In this document: piece by piece, positions 8,833 through 17,823 of the stretch
Position numbering within the stretch: the stretch's first letter is position 1
Layout of the letters: each line of letters opens with the position of its first letter
DNA from: Acidobacterium sp. S8
GTDB lineage: Bacteria > Acidobacteriota > Terriglobia > Terriglobales > Acidobacteriaceae
Length of the DNA: 64,000 nucleotides
Reading direction: 5' to 3'
NCBI RefSeq assembly: GCF_009765985.1
Contig: NZ_LMUM01000034.1
Span: 97,508 to 161,507 of the forward strand
Position numbers and translations under genes: made by a program
Notes under the pieces: generated by a model
Seen by the model: only the letters and a program-made list of their open reading frames with translations
Told to the model about the DNA's origin: nothing
The model's database searches: none

Positions 8833-9857
8833 TTCAGCAGCCGGATGGCTCCCATCGACGCTGGTTTCGAATGCGCCGACGCATCGGTGCGCGCATGGAT
8901 CTCATCCTTCCTCTCCGCATAGTATTCATAAGCGCGCGTCAGCATCTCTTCATTGGTCACAGTCGGCTGCCATCCCAGCTGTGCTTTCGCCTTGGTCGTG
9001 TCGAAGAGGAAGTCTTCCGCAATCATCTGGTAGTGATAAGGTCCCAGCGGCGATACCTTCAGCACGTGCGCCAGCTTCATCGCCGCCAGCGTCGGACCCT
9101 TCGGCAGCGAACGTACGCGCGATTTGCTTCCCGCCTTGCGAATCACCGCCTCGTACACCTCGCGAAGGGTCTTCACGTTGTCCGAGCCAACGTGAAAGGT
9201 ATCCGATCCCTGATAGTCAAGCGCACGGATGCACGCCGAAGCCAGGTCCTGTGCATAGATGAACTGGTAGCGATTGTCACCCTTGCCGACTACCCAGATC
9301 GTATTGCCGTCGTGCATGAACTCGAAGAGGATGGCAAGCAATCCCAGCCGCCCGCTGTCGATGATCGTAGGACAGCGCAGTGTTACGATGTCGAGCTTGT
9401 CGGTATATTTTGTCAGGCCCTGTTCTGCAGCCAGCTTTGACTTGCCGTAGATCTCGATCGGCTGCGGCGGCTCCGTCTCGGCAACCGGATGCCCCAGGTT
9501 GCTGGCCCATAGACAGTTTGTCGAGATGAAGACCATCTTCTTTACGCCGGCCGTAACACAGGCTTTCGCAAGGTTCAGCGTACCGTCGATATTGGAGGTC
9601 CACAGCTGGTCGCTGTCGATCTTTCCGTGCGCGAGCATCGCCGCACAATGAATGACGCCGTCGAAGCGCTCTTCGTAGAAGACTTTTGCGAGCAGCGCCG
9701 TGTCCCTCAGATCACCCTGCACGCTCTGCAGTCCGGGCAATCGGTCCGTGTCAGGAAGCAGGTCGTAATTCACGCAGGTGTAGCCTTCGGCCAGCAGTCT
9801 GCGTTTGAGTACGCCGCCGAAAAAGCCGGACCCGCCAGTGACAAGAATATGGGGCAT
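8820..9857 (-). CDS. NAD-dependent epimerase/dehydratase (extended SDR)
   Basis: 345 residues. The Rossmann motif TGGSGFFG lies at the N-terminus, the active-site YGKSK follows mid-protein, and the serine/threonine of the triad is in the FISTNCLW strand. Enzymes like this modify nucleotide sugars or sterol-like substrates. The C-terminal LGWQPTVTNEEMLTRAYEYY is typical of extended SDRs acting on sugars. It is the first gene of a two-gene operon with the GT-C enzyme. Confidence 0.88.
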   Translation of the reverse strand: MPHILVTGGSGFFGGVLKRRLLAEGYTCVNYDLLPDTDRLPGLQSVQGDLRDTALLAKVFYEERFDGVIHCAAMLAHGKIDSDQLWTSNIDGTLNLAKACVTAGVKKMVFISTNCLWASNLGHPVAETEPPQPIEIYGKSKLAAEQGLTKYTDKLDIVTLRCPTIIDSGRLGLLAILFEFMHDGNTIWVVGKGDNRYQFIYAQDLASACIRALDYQGSDTFHVGSDNVKTLREVYEAVIRKAGSKSRVRSLPKGPTLAAMKLAHVLKVSPLGPYHYQMIAEDFLFDTTKAKAQLGWQPTVTNEEMLTRAYEYYAERKDEIHARTDASAHSKPASMGAIRLLKWLS

Positions 9858-9875
9858 TTTTCCCAGTCTACTCTG

Positions 9876-9956
9876 CCGTCATTCTGACGACCAACGGAAG
9901 GAAGAATCTCAAGCCAGGCCGATTTGGGATTCTTCTCCCATGGCTCAGAATCACGG
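9876..9956. repeat. Dispersed hairpin repeat, family B copies 1a/1b in inverted pair
   Basis: CCGTCATTCTGACG...AGAATCTC is an inverted copy, followed about 13 bases later by the forward copy GGGATTCTTC...CTCAGAATCACGG. The two arms can pair with each other. It lies between the divergent epimerase and DUF1080 genes. Confidence 0.6.
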
Positions 9957-10049
9957 CTTTCATACTTGATCTACATCAAAGGAAAGCTTAATTCCTGACG
10001 CAAATGTCGGAGCTGCATGCGCTGCGGGCGACGGTGTATCCTCAACACC

Positions 10050-10844
10050 ATGATGCGCATACGTCCTATCTTGGTGTTTCCGATCGCCTCCCTCGCCTTC
10101 ATTGCCTTTCCGCTTTTCGCGCAGCAGGCAGACAAGCCCAAGCCCGAAGACACAGAGGTTTGGGAACCGGTACCGGCAGTGGTGACCCCGGGAGCGACAC
10201 CCACCGCGGCTCCCTCCGACGCGATCATCCTCTTCGACGGTAAGAATGAGGACGAATGGGTATCCGCGCAGGACAAATCTCCAGCCAAATGGATCGTCTC
10301 CGATGGCGTACTGACCGTCAGTAAAGCGCCCGGTGTGGGCAACATCGAAACCAAACGAACATTCAAGAACTATCAACTTCACATCGAGTGGAAGGTCCCT
10401 GAAAATATCACCGGCTCGGGCCAGGCGCGCGGCAACAGCGGTGTTTTTCTTGCCTCTACCGGTCCCGGCGACGATGGATATGAATTGCAGGTTCTCGATT
10501 GCTACAACAACAAAACCTACGTCAATGGAATGGTCGGAAGCATCTACAAGCAGGCTATTCCTCTGGCGAATGCGGCCCGTAAACCCGGAGAATGGCAGAG
10601 CTACGACGTGGTGTGGACCGCGCCGACCTTCAATGAAGATGGTTCTTTGAAAACACCCTCCTATGTCACGGTCTTCTTCAATGGCGTATTGGTAGAGAAC
10701 CATTTCGAGTTGAAAGGCCAAACCCTGTATATCGGAAAGCCTTTCTATAAGAAATACGATTCGGCCCCGATCAAGCTGCAGGCGCACGGCGACCACAGCG
10801 AGCCCCTCAGCTTCCGGAACATCTGGGTGAGAGAGCTGAACTAG
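10050..10844 (+). CDS. DUF1080 (3-keto-disaccharide hydrolase-like) secreted protein
   Basis: 264 residues from the first ATG of an MM start; the track begins 11 codons earlier without reason. A signal peptide (ILVFPIASLAFIAFPLFAQ) leads to one DUF1080 domain, recognised by IILFDGKNEDEWVS, the NSGVFL strand and YELQVLDCYNN. The fold is a concanavalin-type jelly roll. Some DUF1080 proteins hydrolyse 3-keto-glycosides, so an extracytoplasmic role in glycan breakdown fits, but the reaction is inference. Confidence 0.88.
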   Translation: MMRIRPILVFPIASLAFIAFPLFAQQADKPKPEDTEVWEPVPAVVTPGATPTAAPSDAIILFDGKNEDEWVSAQDKSPAKWIVSDGVLTVSKAPGVGNIETKRTFKNYQLHIEWKVPENITGSGQARGNSGVFLASTGPGDDGYELQVLDCYNNKTYVNGMVGSIYKQAIPLANAARKPGEWQSYDVVWTAPTFNEDGSLKTPSYVTVFFNGVLVENHFELKGQTLYIGKPFYKKYDSAPIKLQAHGDHSEPLSFRNIWVRELN

Positions 10845-10875
10845 GCGCTTTTCAGAGACGGCGAACGTGCATGCC

Positions 10876-10904
10876 TTGCCACAAAACCGGGTCTGGGGTA
10901 GACT
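10876..10904 (+). promoter_or_regulatory. Sigma-70 promoter for rpmB
   Basis: TTGCCA, 17-base spacer, TAGACT; the -10 ends about 120 bases before the rpmB start. It shares the TAxACT -10 form with the rplU promoter. Confidence 0.6.
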
Positions 10905-11025
10905 AAAGATTCGGCACCAGTATGGGCATCGGTCTGTCTGCTTGCCCGCCCTCCTCGCACAAGCGAAGAACGCAGTTTCAGCGGGCTCTGGTATGCACGA
11001 AAGTTCAGGATTTTTGGAGTGAGTT

Positions 11026-11214
11026 ATGGCTCAGGTCTGCGAAATCTGCGGCAAAGGCCCGCAATTCGGTAATAACATCTCGCACGCGCACAACATCACC
11101 AAGCGGCGCTGGAACGTCAACCTCCGTCCAGTCAAAGCCAAGGTGGAAGGTGGCGCGAAGAAGTTGCGCGTCTGCACCAGCTGCATCAAGAGCGGCAAGG
11201 TCGTCAAAGCTTAA
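11026..11214 (+). CDS. rpmB: 50S ribosomal protein L28
   Basis: 62 residues, complete. The core [18 protein letters not shown] identifies L28 of the large ribosomal subunit. It is the zinc-ribbon form: C5xxC8 and C50xxC53 are all present, so it should bind one Zn. Many bacteria carry a zinc-free paralogue used under zinc starvation; none is in the window. It is flanked by its own promoter and terminator, so it is a single-gene unit. Confidence 0.96.
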   Translation: MAQVCEICGKGPQFGNNISHAHNITKRRWNVNLRPVKAKVEGGAKKLRVCTSCIKSGKVVKA

Positions 11215-11233
11215 CCTGCGGATCATTCCGCAA

Positions 11234-11264
11234 TAAAAAGCCCCGGAAACGGGGCTTTTTCTAT
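11234..11264. terminator. Terminator between rpmB and ADOP gene
   Basis: AAAAAGCCCCG, GAAA loop, CGGGGCTTTTT. A and T runs on both sides let it serve both convergent genes; it touches the stop codon of the permease gene. Confidence 0.92.
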
Positions 11265-13684
11265 TCATCCCGCAGCAATTGCGCTGGCTCCGCTAAAAGC
11301 GCTCGCCGCGCCGGAATAGCCGCCGAAAGCAGCCCCACCAGGGCCATCGTCAGCACCGCAGCCAGAATCACCAGCGGGTCCGAGGCCGAAGCTTGGTACA
11401 CAATGCTGGCCAGTACCCAGCTGGCGGTCAGGCCCAGTATTAGCCCGGCCAGCGACCCCGCTCCCAGCAGCAGCGTCGCTCGTCCCAGAGCCGCACGCAA
11501 TACATGCCGGTTCTGCGCACCCAGGGCTACGCGAATACCCAGCTCCCGCATACGCTTCGAGACGGTATAGCTCGCCATTCCGAAGATGCCTGTGATCGCC
11601 AGCATCATGCCCAGCGCTCCCAGAATGCCGAGTGCAACCGTAGCCGCGCGCGCCGGCAGCATCACAAAACTCAACGCGTCAGGCCATGCGCTGAGGCTGA
11701 ACACCGGCAGCGCCGGATCGACGCCCGCAATCGCCTGCCGCATGGCTGGAATGATCTCTGCCCCGCTGCGGTCAGAGCGCGCCAGCAGCACCAGGCTGCT
11801 GTCCCTGCTCTGCGCAAACGGCCGATAGACCACAGGCTTCAGGTCTTCCGCCAGGGTCTCGTACTTGCCGTCTTCGACGACGCCGACGATCTCGGTATTT
11901 TGACCCATCCCCGCCATGTAGAGCTTGCCCACCACGTTCTCGGTTCCGAAGAGCTGTTTTGCAAATGTCCGGTTCACGATGGCGACCTGCGGCGCGTGCT
12001 TGTCGTCATGCACGGTAAAGGCGCGGCCCGCCAGAAGCCTCGTTCCAGCCACGGAGAAATAGTCCGGGGAAACCTTGTAGACGTTAGCGTTGAACTTCAT
12101 CCCTGCGACGCCGAAATCCGTTGTGCCCGGCGCATAGATCGCCGACCCATTCTGATTCAGGCTCAGCGGCGTCGTATCCGAAAACGCCGCTGCGGTCACT
12201 CCCGGAATATGTGCGACGGCATCGAGCAGACGCTGCTGTGCTGCGGGAATATCTGCATCGCCGTATCCGGCAAGATGCAGGTCCATGCTGGCCAGCGTAA
12301 CGCCATCCGGACGAATGCCGATCGGCATGGTAAAAGTGCGCAGCAAACCGCGCAGCGAAACAAACGACGCCGTCACCAGCAGGCAGCAGAGCGCAATCTG
12401 CACCGCCAGCAGAATGTCGCGCAGCGCAAACCTGCGCTGGCCCGCGTCTGTAGCTCCGGCTGCTTTCAACACCTGGTTCGGGTCCGTCTTCCATATCTGG
12501 CGTGCCGGAACCACCCCAAAGAGCACTCCGGTAAACAAGGCCAGCAATACGGCAAAGATATAGATGCCTGCACCCGGCTCGACCAGAAACTGCACCGGAA
12601 TCTCCGACTGCGGACGCCATACCGTGAGCAGGTGCAGCAATTGCGCCGCGGCAAAGGCAGCGACTGCGCCTCCAGCCACTGCCAGCAGCACAGACTCGGT
12701 CAGCAGCTGCCGCAATATCCTCCTGCGGCTGGAGCCGACAGCGATGCGAATGCCCATCTCGCGGGCGCGATCCGCCGAGCGTGCCGCGAACAATCCACCC
12801 AGATTGGCGCAGGCGGCCAGCAACACCAGCAGGGCCAGCCCCATCACTCCATACAGAAAGGCGTGCACCGGCCCGCTCAGCGCATTGCCCAGCAGGCCCG
12901 GCTGCGTCAGCGTCAGGTGCAGCTTCCTGTCATCCTCCGGATATTGCTGTGCCAGCAGCGCGGCTACATTGGCGAGATCGGCTGTAGCCTGCGCAGGCGT
13001 TATCCCGGGTTTGAGCCGTCCAATGTCCCACGAATTGCTGTTTCCGCGGCTGTCGAGCCAGCTGTAGCCTTCGATCTGTTCCTCGTCCTGCACCGGAACC
13101 CATATCTCCGGCCAGAAAAAACGCTCCGTGCCGTTGAAGCTTTGAGGCGCGACTCCAATCACCGTATAGGGCTGTTTGTTCAACCGCACCGTCTTGCCTA
13201 CAACATTCGGATCGCCGCCAAACCGCACCTTCCAGCAGGCATAACTAAGCACGGCATTCGGGCTCCCGTTCTTATTCGCGTCATCGGCAGGATGCAGAAA
13301 GCGGCCCAGCACAGGCTTTATACCGAGCATGTCGAAGTAGTTGCCGCTAACCTCATATCCCCAGACCGGCTGGGCGGTTCCGTTTGCATCGAACCCGATA
13401 CGCGCCAGCCGGTACATTGCCACATTGGAAAATGTGCGGTTGCGGTCTCGGATATCGCGGTAGTTGGGATACGACATGGCGATGCCGCCGGGATGCTGAA
13501 TCTGGAAGATGCGGCTCGCCTCCGGCACCGGCAGCGAATGCAGCACCAGCGCATTGAGCACTCCGAAGACGACGACATTCGCCCCGATAGCCAGTGTGAG
13601 CGTAAGGATGGCGGTCAGAGCAAACCCGGGCGAGCGGCGAAGCTGCCGCAATGTGTAGCGGATATCCTGCAATACCTCGTGCAT
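11261..13684 (-). CDS. ADOP-type ABC transporter permease (MacB/FtsX-like), copy 1
   Basis: 807 residues from the ATG preceded by GAGGG; the track's 66-residue extension is rejected because this start gives exactly the length of the second copy at 43.7 kb. The protein opens with LQDIRYTLRQLRRSPGFALTAI, then an N-terminal helix, a MacB-type periplasmic core, three FtsX helices, and a second such block ending in AIPARRALLAEPAQLLRDE. This duplicated layout defines acidobacterial duplicated orphan permeases. They lack an adjacent ATPase, so the partner and cargo are unknown. Confidence 0.9.
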   Translation of the reverse strand: MHEVLQDIRYTLRQLRRSPGFALTAILTLTLAIGANVVVFGVLNALVLHSLPVPEASRIFQIQHPGGIAMSYPNYRDIRDRNRTFSNVAMYRLARIGFDANGTAQPVWGYEVSGNYFDMLGIKPVLGRFLHPADDANKNGSPNAVLSYACWKVRFGGDPNVVGKTVRLNKQPYTVIGVAPQSFNGTERFFWPEIWVPVQDEEQIEGYSWLDSRGNSNSWDIGRLKPGITPAQATADLANVAALLAQQYPEDDRKLHLTLTQPGLLGNALSGPVHAFLYGVMGLALLVLLAACANLGGLFAARSADRAREMGIRIAVGSSRRRILRQLLTESVLLAVAGGAVAAFAAAQLLHLLTVWRPQSEIPVQFLVEPGAGIYIFAVLLALFTGVLFGVVPARQIWKTDPNQVLKAAGATDAGQRRFALRDILLAVQIALCCLLVTASFVSLRGLLRTFTMPIGIRPDGVTLASMDLHLAGYGDADIPAAQQRLLDAVAHIPGVTAAAFSDTTPLSLNQNGSAIYAPGTTDFGVAGMKFNANVYKVSPDYFSVAGTRLLAGRAFTVHDDKHAPQVAIVNRTFAKQLFGTENVVGKLYMAGMGQNTEIVGVVEDGKYETLAEDLKPVVYRPFAQSRDSSLVLLARSDRSGAEIIPAMRQAIAGVDPALPVFSLSAWPDALSFVMLPARAATVALGILGALGMMLAITGIFGMASYTVSKRMRELGIRVALGAQNRHVLRAALGRATLLLGAGSLAGLILGLTASWVLASIVYQASASDPLVILAAVLTMALVGLLSAAIPARRALLAEPAQLLRDE

Positions 13685-13875
13685 GTAGAGCCCTCGGCAG
13701 AAACTGTCGCCTATCAGATACGGCACGTACAGCACCACACCCAGGTTGGGATGAACGATTGATTCCATGCGGGTTATCGCCCACCTCCTGCATACGCACT
13801 TTGCAGGGTGTTCGATTCCGCATTCATGCGTCCACATGCGGACACCCCTATTCATCGAAAACCTCAGCATTTCTA

Positions 13876-13905
13876 TTGACATGTGACTAAATGGTCACGT
13901 AATGT
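13876..13905 (+). promoter_or_regulatory. Dyad operator candidate upstream of the ArsR-SRPBCC gene
   Basis: GTGAC, six bases, GTCAC, centred about 11 bases before the ATG and just after a TTGACA hexamer. The position suits autorepression by the gene's own ArsR-type domain. Binding is inferred. Confidence 0.5.
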
Positions 13906-14702
13906 CTCTAACCATGGACGACGTCTTCAAAGCGCTGGCTGATCCGACACGACGCAGCCTGCTCGACGAGCTCTTCAAAAAAGACGGACAGACGTTGACT
14001 GAGTTGGAGGAGCGCCTGCCCATGACCCGCTTCGGCGTCATGAAGCACCTCAAACTCCTCGAAGAGGCAGGCCTCGTCGCCACGCGCCGTCGTGGACGCG
14101 AAAAGCTGCACTATCTCAATGCCATTCCTATCCGGCTCATTCATGACCGCTGGGTGAGCAAATACACCGAGCCCTGGGTAGAAACCCTCGCCAACCTCAA
14201 ACACACATTGGAGAGCAAAACCATGGAAAAAGTATTCGAAATCTATATCAAGACCACGCCTGAACGCCTCTGGAAGGCGATCACGGATGCCGAAATGCGG
14301 AAAAAATATAACTTCGGACTAACAGTGACATCCGACTGGACTGTCGGATCGACTTACAAAGGCGTCGGCGGAGAAACGACGATCCTCGAAGGGGAAAACC
14401 TGGAGGTTGATCCACCACGGAAGCTGGTGCAAACCTTCCGCGCACTTTGGGGTGAGGACGTGAAGAGTGAGGGTACGTCCCGCGTAACGTGGGAGATTGT
14501 GCCGGTCGCTGACTCCTGCCTGCTTAAAGTGACGCACGATCAGCTTCACGAGGGTGCCAACAATCAGTTGTATGGCGGCTGGCCGATGATTCTCTCCGGC
14601 ATCAAAACGCTGCTGGAAACAGGAGAGCTGCTCACCACACCAGGATCGCTGATGTGGGTAGAAAACTCACAGCAACCTTCGCAGGTATGCGGCACAAGAT
14701 AG
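13902..14702 (+). CDS. ArsR-family HTH fused to SRPBCC (AHSA1-like) domain
   Basis: 266 residues. The first 100 form a winged helix (MDDVFKALADPTRRSLLDEL, then MTRFGVMKHLKLLEEAGLV as recognition region). From about 106 an SRPBCC/AHSA1 ligand-binding domain follows (EKVFEIYIKTTPERLWKAI, with the usual GGWPMILSGIKTLLETGE C-terminal helix). No metal-sensing cysteine pair is seen, so the effector is likely a hydrophobic small molecule held in the SRPBCC cavity. It is divergent from the ADOP permease, which may be its target. A later ATG (codon 5) is also possible. Confidence 0.85.
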   Translation: MSLTMDDVFKALADPTRRSLLDELFKKDGQTLTELEERLPMTRFGVMKHLKLLEEAGLVATRRRGREKLHYLNAIPIRLIHDRWVSKYTEPWVETLANLKHTLESKTMEKVFEIYIKTTPERLWKAITDAEMRKKYNFGLTVTSDWTVGSTYKGVGGETTILEGENLEVDPPRKLVQTFRALWGEDVKSEGTSRVTWEIVPVADSCLLKVTHDQLHEGANNQLYGGWPMILSGIKTLLETGELLTTPGSLMWVENSQQPSQVCGTR

Positions 14703-14771
14703 CAAATTGCCGAGGCAGGGAAATCGTATGGCACGGTTTCCCACCGCCTCTGTTTGATCATCGGTCTTCAG

Positions 14772-16293
14772 CTAGTTGCATTTCTGAATATGGCCGCCGA
14801 TCGAAAACTGTATATCGACCTGATTGCCGGTTCCTTTGAAAGGAGGACACACACTCGCTAAACCTTTTGGGCCGGAAGCTTGCGCCCAACTGTTGAGGAT
14901 GACATGGACATTCGTGATAGTGAACTGAGAGTTTTGTGCACTAAACGAGCCCCAGATTGGGCTCTGTTTTGAAACGGCTGCTTTATCGACGATATGAAAA
15001 TTTTCAAATGTCACTTGCTGATAAGGGGCCTGCGGAAATCGAATGGCGGGATATACATCATGCAGAAAAGACGAATCGTAAGTAGCGTCGACATTAGATA
15101 TCTTTAGATTTTTGCTGGTCAGCAAATCCAGAAACCCGTCGGGACGGTATGACTTATATCCATCCACTACAACGTCGATTCCGCCGATTTTGAGCGAGTT
15201 GGCATATCCGCTGCCCGGGTCAGAGCCGCCCTTATCGCGGGCCGTTCCAACGCGAATGCCATAGTCGATCACATCGGTGATGCGAATATTGCGATTTTCG
15301 AGTCCGGCCTGCGTCGGGAGGTAGTTCAGGTAAAAGAGATGCGGTGGAGCAAACCATTTTCCGATGCCTCCTACGTTTCCACCCTGGTCATCCTGCACGT
15401 CGCCATACCGGTGTGCTCGCACATGCTCAAAGACCGTGTTCTGGAATGATCCCTGCCATCCCATGTAATACCCGTCCAGGTCAATATTGGAAAATGTGAC
15501 ATTGCTGGGAACTGAATAAAACTCTGATGTGATGGGTAACTGATGCGAAGCCGTTTGATTGCCGTTATAGCTCCCGATCGATGAGCAGATCATAGGAATA
15601 AACTGGCTGCCTTTGGCCTGCGGCGCAACAAAACATTTTGAGATTCCGGACCTCCAGATCCTTTACCGCACCAACGAGAAAGAAGATCGCAGAAGTATTC
15701 GTGTATCCGGCCCACGGTGCGGCTGCCTGGACAAAATGGATTCCTCGATTCGCTGCCAGCCATGCGGTCAGGCTGCGGTCACTGAAGGCAGGGGACGGTT
15801 CGTAATTCTGGCTATGCGATAGAATCCCTTTCTCGTAATAGCCTCCGACCTTCTGATTGACAGGCAATTGACCCGTATATTGCACGTTCCAGCTCAGCAG
15901 GCGAATCTTTGAACTATTGGCGATGATGAACGCGGGGATATGCACATTGTCCACTTTGAACAGTCCATTTTGGGTGAACTGTACAGTGGTTCCGTTATCG
16001 ATGTATATGGGGCGGTCAATGTCATATCCCACGTGGATAAATACCGGGCAATCCACTGTCAGCGTGAACGCGCCATTCTTCGCCGCGGCGAAGGCCGCTA
16101 TCACGCCCGCATCATCATCTGTCTTGCCGTCGCAGTGAACCCAACTATGTATCGAACGGCTTGTTGTGGCGCCGGACTGTGCGTGTGCCGCCGCAATCAT
16201 GGCAGGAAAGAGGAACACAGGCACAAGGATCGAGCAAATCAGGCATAGCTGAAATAGAAGCTTTTTCACGATTCGGTCTCCTGTAGATTTCAT
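14772..16293 (-). pseudogene. Secreted right-handed beta-helix protein (pectate lyase/GH28-like), frameshifted
   Basis: Two track ORFs (start to 15565, and 15593 to 14772) are halves of one gene. The first half has a signal peptide ending AAAHAQ and a beta-helix opening (SWVHCDGKTDDDAGVIAAF); it breaks after NLKMF. Removing one base from the four-base run at 15630-15633 joins KMF to VAPQAKGSQFIPMICSS and gives a 506-residue protein; the span of 1522 bases is 3x507+1. Such proteins often cut or bind polysaccharides. It may be a real mutation, a sequencing error or, less likely, a +1 frameshift. The start is the ATG with AGGATGGTG upstream. Confidence 0.75.
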
Positions 16294-16368
16294 GATCACC
16301 ATCCTGCGCCCTTCAGGGCGTCGCCGTGCGCTGATGCCTGATACCGAGAGAGAAAGCCGAATCCACCC

Positions 16369-16638
16369 TCAGTGAGCGAATCTCTCTGCGGTGCGGGCCT
16401 TGGCTTTTTCGGCTTCTTCTTCTCGGTTCTTTGGCGGTGCGGTTGTTTCAAGCGAGCGCAGCAACCGTGTTGCAGCAGCAGCTACTTGGTCAATCGCATC
16501 GTTGAAAGCATCTTCATTCACCTTCGAGGGCTTGTTGAATCCGCTGATCTTTCGTACGAACTGCAGCGAAGCGGCTCGAATCTCCTCGTCAGTGACAGGC
16601 GGATCGAAGTTGAAGAGGTTTTTGACGTTTCGACACAT
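16369..16638 (-). CDS. DUF2277 family protein
   Basis: 89 residues. The opening MCRNVKNLFNFDPPVTDEEI and the core LQFVRKISGFNKPSKVNEDAF match DUF2277, a small soluble family of unknown function found in several phyla. A helical tail rich in Glu, Lys and Arg ends it. No operon partner is evident; the frameshifted beta-helix gene lies downstream on the same strand. Confidence 0.85.
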   Translation of the reverse strand: MCRNVKNLFNFDPPVTDEEIRAASLQFVRKISGFNKPSKVNEDAFNDAIDQVAAAATRLLRSLETTAPPKNREEEAEKAKARTAERFAH

Positions 16639-17052
16639 GGCTGGCCTCTTGTCTGAGTCTGACTGAAGGCATGTGAGCGGTCAATTCCCTAAAGACGGTA
16701 GAATGAAAATGCCCGCACGAACTTCTGCGGCCTGAGATTACATCGCAGCAACTCCACAGAACGGCGTTGCACCAAGGCACGAGACGCGCGTCTGAATGAT
16801 TATCTGACCCCAATTAAGCATCCGGCACTAGGCAAAATAGGCCTGGAAGCGACCTTCGGTGATTGACCCGAACCCCGATAACCAGTAAACTAATTAAGTT
16901 TGGCGATCCTGCCTGTTGCCCCGTGCGCATAGTCGTCTGGCGCTTTCAGCTCACCGCGTTTTTCGGTTAGAGCATCGGTGCCCGAGGCAAGCATGTATCT
17001 GCCCAGCTTCAATGAGTTTACGCGCCTTTTTACGAGGGCCGTTGGAGGATTT
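16639..17052. other. Intergenic region upstream of rplU
   Basis: About 410 bases with no convincing gene. It holds the rplU promoter and a transcribed leader of roughly 155 bases. No L21-binding leader motif could be identified by eye. Confidence 0.6.
16863..16891 (+). promoter_or_regulatory. Sigma-70 promoter for rplU-rpmA
   Basis: TTGACC, 17-base spacer, TAAACT: the best promoter match seen in the window. It predicts a long 5' leader before rplU. Confidence 0.65.
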
Positions 17053-17382
17053 ATGTACGCGGTCATCCGCACTGGTGGTAAACAGTATCGTGTCGCTCCG
17101 GGCGACGTGGTGAAAATTGAGAAGGCGGCCGCGAACGAGAACGGCACCGTCGAGTTTAGCGATGTGCTGGCATTTTCCGGCGATGCGGGTGCGGTGTCCA
17201 AGCCTGAATCGGCGAAGGTAATTGCCACTGTACTCGGCGATGGCCGTGGCGACAAGATCCTGGTCTTCCACTATAAGCGGAAGAAGCAGTACAAGAAGCT
17301 GCAGGGACACCGTCAGGCGTTCACACAGGTTCGCATCAACGAAATCCAGGTCGACGGTACGACCTATAGCGCCCAGAAGTAA
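17053..17382 (+). CDS. rplU: 50S ribosomal protein L21
   Basis: 109 residues, standard L21 length. MYAVIRTGGKQYRVAPGD is the family signature, and KRKKQYKKLQGHRQ is the rRNA-binding basic segment. The start is the ATG eight codons upstream of GGKQY, preceded by GGAGG at 17044-17048; the track extends 25 codons too far. It binds 23S rRNA in the large subunit and is paired with rpmA as in most bacteria. The usual third neighbour, obgE, is absent. Confidence 0.96.
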   Translation: MYAVIRTGGKQYRVAPGDVVKIEKAAANENGTVEFSDVLAFSGDAGAVSKPESAKVIATVLGDGRGDKILVFHYKRKKQYKKLQGHRQAFTQVRINEIQVDGTTYSAQK

Positions 17383-17431
17383 GCTGGCGCAAAATTTTGA
17401 AGGCCAGTGCAGCTGGCGTGAGGATTAAGAA

Positions 17432-17695
17432 ATGGCACATAAAAAAGGTGGCGGAAGTTCTAATAACGGGCGCGATTCTAACGCGCAGCGACTGGGCGTC
17501 AAGGCCTTCGGTGGCGAGTTGGTCACTGGCGGGTCGATTATCGTGCGCCAGCGCGGCACACGGCTAAAGCCAGGCCTCAACGTGGGTCGTGGCAGCGATG
17601 ACACGCTCTTTGCCAAGATTGACGGTAAGGTGAAATTCGTCGACCGTGGGCGCATGGGTCGTTTTGTGGCCATCGAGCCAATCGTGGCTGAGTAA
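17432..17695 (+). CDS. rpmA: 50S ribosomal protein L27
   Basis: 87 residues. [20 protein letters not shown] is the family's N-terminus, which reaches toward the peptidyl transferase centre; no cleavable N-terminal extension of the Firmicutes type is present. A TGAGGA ribosome site lies seven bases before the start. It forms an operon with rplU, separated by about 50 bases. Confidence 0.97.
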   Translation: MAHKKGGGSSNNGRDSNAQRLGVKAFGGELVTGGSIIVRQRGTRLKPGLNVGRGSDDTLFAKIDGKVKFVDRGRMGRFVAIEPIVAE

Positions 17696-17708
17696 GCCTT
17701 CTTTCTAT

Positions 17709-17739
17709 AAAAGGCCGGAGCACATTGCTCCGGCCTTTT
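17709..17739 (+). terminator. Terminator of the rplU-rpmA operon
   Basis: AAAAGGCCGGAGC, short loop, GCTCCGGCCTTTT: perfect stem with T run. Confidence 0.9.
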
Positions 17740-17770
17740 GCGTTGGGTGTAACAAATTTCCCTGTGGAAC

Positions 17771-17805
17771 AAAAAGAGCCCCGGAAAAATACTCCGGGGC
17801 TTGTC
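17771..17805 (-). terminator. Terminator of the minus-strand membrane protein gene
   Basis: On the minus strand GCCCCGGAG, loop, CCGGGGCTCTTTTT. It lies just past the stop at 17824. Confidence 0.85.
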
Positions 17806-17823
17806 GTTTCCAAAACTTGTGGA

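Noticed and set aside
11504-13762. 752-residue plus-strand ORF
   Set aside because: It is antisense to the ADOP permease; composition is rich in Arg, Gln and His with no domain, as expected from codon-bias shadows.
14703-16302. Programmed ribosomal frameshifting in the beta-helix gene
   Set aside because: No strong slippery heptamer, downstream pseudoknot or internal ribosome-like stimulator was seen; a plain one-base indel is simpler.
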